A stretch of 64,000 nucleotides of DNA from Actibacterium lipolyticum (GTDB lineage: Bacteria; Pseudomonadota; Alphaproteobacteria; Rhodobacterales; Rhodobacteraceae). The notes under the pieces were generated by a model that was not told the DNA's origin, searched no databases, and worked only from the letters and a program-made list of their open reading frames with translations. The position numbers and the translations under genes are program-made. Every line of letters starts with the position of its first letter. Position 1 is the first letter of the stretch. This document shows positions 62,730-64,000 of the stretch, one piece after another. The stretch spans positions 248,001 through 312,000 of the forward strand of contig NZ_FXYE01000001.1 of assembly GCF_900184935.1 (NCBI RefSeq), read 5' to 3'.

Positions 62730-64000
62730 ATGACAGCGGGATTACATCTACCGATCAAGGCTCTTGCGGCGATTGGGGCAATCCTATCGGCGACCTCTCT
62801 CAGTGCCGATACATACTGCGTCCGGGATGTCGTTGGCGGCGAAGCGAAACTGCCCGTCGAAATCGAACAGCCATATCGCATTGCCAGCGATCCGATCACC
62901 ATCCCTGGTTTTGATGGCTTGGTTTTCAAAGCAGTCAATCGTCATCAGCTCTACGAATACGACGGGTCGCGCTACAACCTGATCGAAAGCGACTTTCCAC
63001 ATGTCTGGGGCTTTGCCTTTGAGCATGGGATACATGTGAACCTGAATGGAAATGCCTATGGTTTCGGTTCCAAACCGAAGGTGATTTTCTACCATCAAGA
63101 TGGGACTTCATCATGGGAACCCATTGAAGCGACACGGGACTACTGGGACGCCTTCTTTGATCAGGGAGCGGGTGAGGCTTATTTTCGCACATCGAGGCGA
63201 GCCGACGCATGGAACCGTATCGTAGCGGGACGGGTGCAACCGCAAGAGCCATTGCCAATTTTCCATGGCGACATAACGAGGTCAGTCCGCACTGTCCCCG
63301 AAATTTCAGGCGCGTTCGCACTGACAGGTGGGCCGAGCCTGACCGTTCGACAATCAAGTTCGATCTGGTTTCGCGCCGATGGTGGCACATGGCGCAGAAT
63401 ACCGATGACCCTGCCAGACGGCGCGCGACTGTTCGACACGTTGCTGGATGCGGTGATCGAGGTCAGCGGCGATCTTGTCAGGATCTTCCCTGAGAACAAC
63501 GCCTTCAAGCCCCTGTTTTTCAAGCTGGCCGATGGTAATATGACGTTCGCAGGTTTCGCGCCGGCCGGGGACTGGACCCGTCATCCGGCAACCGGGGTCT
63601 GGTTCGGTTGGAGCGGTCCAGATGCCCAGACGAAGCGGGGTGTGGAAAGGATGCGGCCAAAGGCCTTCATGCTTGGCCCGGGGGAGGTCAGGGCCACACT
63701 TGTCGAAAACCTCGAACCACCCGTCTTGGACAAGGACTTCTACCTGCCCAAAACCGTGATGTTGAGTGGAGAGATGCCAGCTTTTCTCAGCGATAGCCAC
63801 GGATTTCTTGCATTCGACGGCTCGGGCTTCTCAAGACCGGCGGGCTTGAGCTACGAAAATCTCGGTGACCTTCCCCGCGTTCGATCACTGGGCGGAAAAC
63901 ATCTCAGCCAGTCCGAAAAGGGCGTTTTCGAGATAAAGGAAGACCTTTCCGTCGTCCGGTTCGACAATTTCCCCATCGTCCAGCCTTGGACGCATCTGGT
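62730..64000 (+). CDS. Secreted protein of unknown family, 3' truncated by window
   Basis: The frame runs open from ATG 62730 to the window end (423 codons plus two bases), so the gene is incomplete. GAAGGA lies 9 nt upstream. A signal peptide is visible (about 1-26, cleavage after SLSA before DTYC). The mature part is rich in aromatic residues and turns and shows repeated strand-like pieces (FDGLVFKAVNRHQLYEYDG, ADGGTWRRIPMTLPDG), which suggests a beta-propeller or other beta-rich fold. No family is recognised. Its G+C and codon choice look slightly different from those of ccr, but this was not measured. Confidence 0.75.
   Translation, partial: MTAGLHLPIKALAAIGAILSATSLSADTYCVRDVVGGEAKLPVEIEQPYRIASDPITIPGFDGLVFKAVNRHQLYEYDGSRYNLIESDFPHVWGFAFEHGIHVNLNGNAYGFGSKPKVIFYHQDGTSSWEPIEATRDYWDAFFDQGAGEAYFRTSRRADAWNRIVAGRVQPQEPLPIFHGDITRSVRTVPEISGAFALTGGPSLTVRQSSSIWFRADGGTWRRIPMTLPDGARLFDTLLDAVIEVSGDLVRIFPENNAFKPLFFKLADGNMTFAGFAPAGDWTRHPATGVWFGWSGPDAQTKRGVERMRPKAFMLGPGEVRATLVENLEPPVLDKDFYLPKTVMLSGEMPAFLSDSHGFLAFDGSGFSRPAGLSYENLGDLPRVRSLGGKHLSQSEKGVFEIKEDLSVVRFDNFPIVQPWTHL

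Noticed and set aside
62576-62938. 120-residue minus-strand frame after ccr
   Set aside because: It overlaps the start of a plus-strand secreted protein with a signal peptide and ribosome site, and shows no motif.

Overview
The window reads as a chromosomal segment of an alphaproteobacterium of the order Rhodobacterales (Roseobacter/Rhodobacter relatives). Reasons: a gene order mdh - sucC-sucD-sucA-sucB - lpd on one strand, ethylmalonyl-CoA pathway genes (ccr, ecm, mcl2, mch), a FYDLN-type acidic zinc-ribbon protein, monomeric isocitrate dehydrogenase, TctABC transport genes and generally G+C-rich codon use. No plasmid, phage, complete insertion sequence or CRISPR signal was found.

Layout. 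1-1.3 kb: a HexR-like RpiR regulator behind three matching 15-bp palindromic sites, convergent with a C-terminal remnant of pyruvate kinase. 1.3-6.5 kb: a four-gene overlapping operon coding for an AMP-forming acyl-CoA ligase, an E1alpha-E1beta fusion, an E2 acyltransferase and an acyl carrier protein. 6.6-11.7 kb: a glucarate-type operon (GntR regulator, TctCBA transporter, kdgD) with two operator-like palindromes. 11.8-25.2 kb: a polysaccharide locus in two terminator-ended blocks: GT-C-like membrane protein, Ig-like secreted protein, periplasmic glycoside hydrolase and GT4; then GT2, flippase, manC, outer-membrane barrel and manB.

25.5-31.7 kb: icd, a short Hsp70-like protein, tRNA-Ala, small conserved genes, a GntR/FCD regulator and a candidate small RNA. 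31.7-42.8 kb: the TCA block (lpd, MAPEG, nucleotidyltransferase, sucB, sucA, sucD, sucC, a glycosyltransferase, mdh). 42.9-46.4 kb: a sulfite-exporter-like permease and the mcl2-nnrU-DUF1737-mch operon. 46.6-53.4 kb: sdhC-D-A plus a small lipoprotein, then sdhB, with a three-gene polysaccharide-modification block (sulfotransferase, pyruvyl transferase, GT2) lying antisense between sdhA and sdhB. 53.5-58.4 kb: a flavoprotein, a tiny membrane protein, a DUF1989 protein, an aldo/keto reductase and deoD. 58.8-62.4 kb: ecm and ccr, divergent. 62.7 kb to the end: a secreted protein cut off by the window edge.

Two regulatory patterns tie distant genes together. A TGTGATCACA palindrome occurs as a pair with the same 21-bp spacing upstream of both sucC and sdhC, and singly just before the GntR gene at 30.8 kb, which suggests a local regulator of the TCA cycle. 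An identical 17-bp element lies upstream of both mcl2 and ccr, 17 kb apart, which suggests co-regulation of the ethylmalonyl-CoA pathway. All similarities are judged by eye from sequence; no searches were run.
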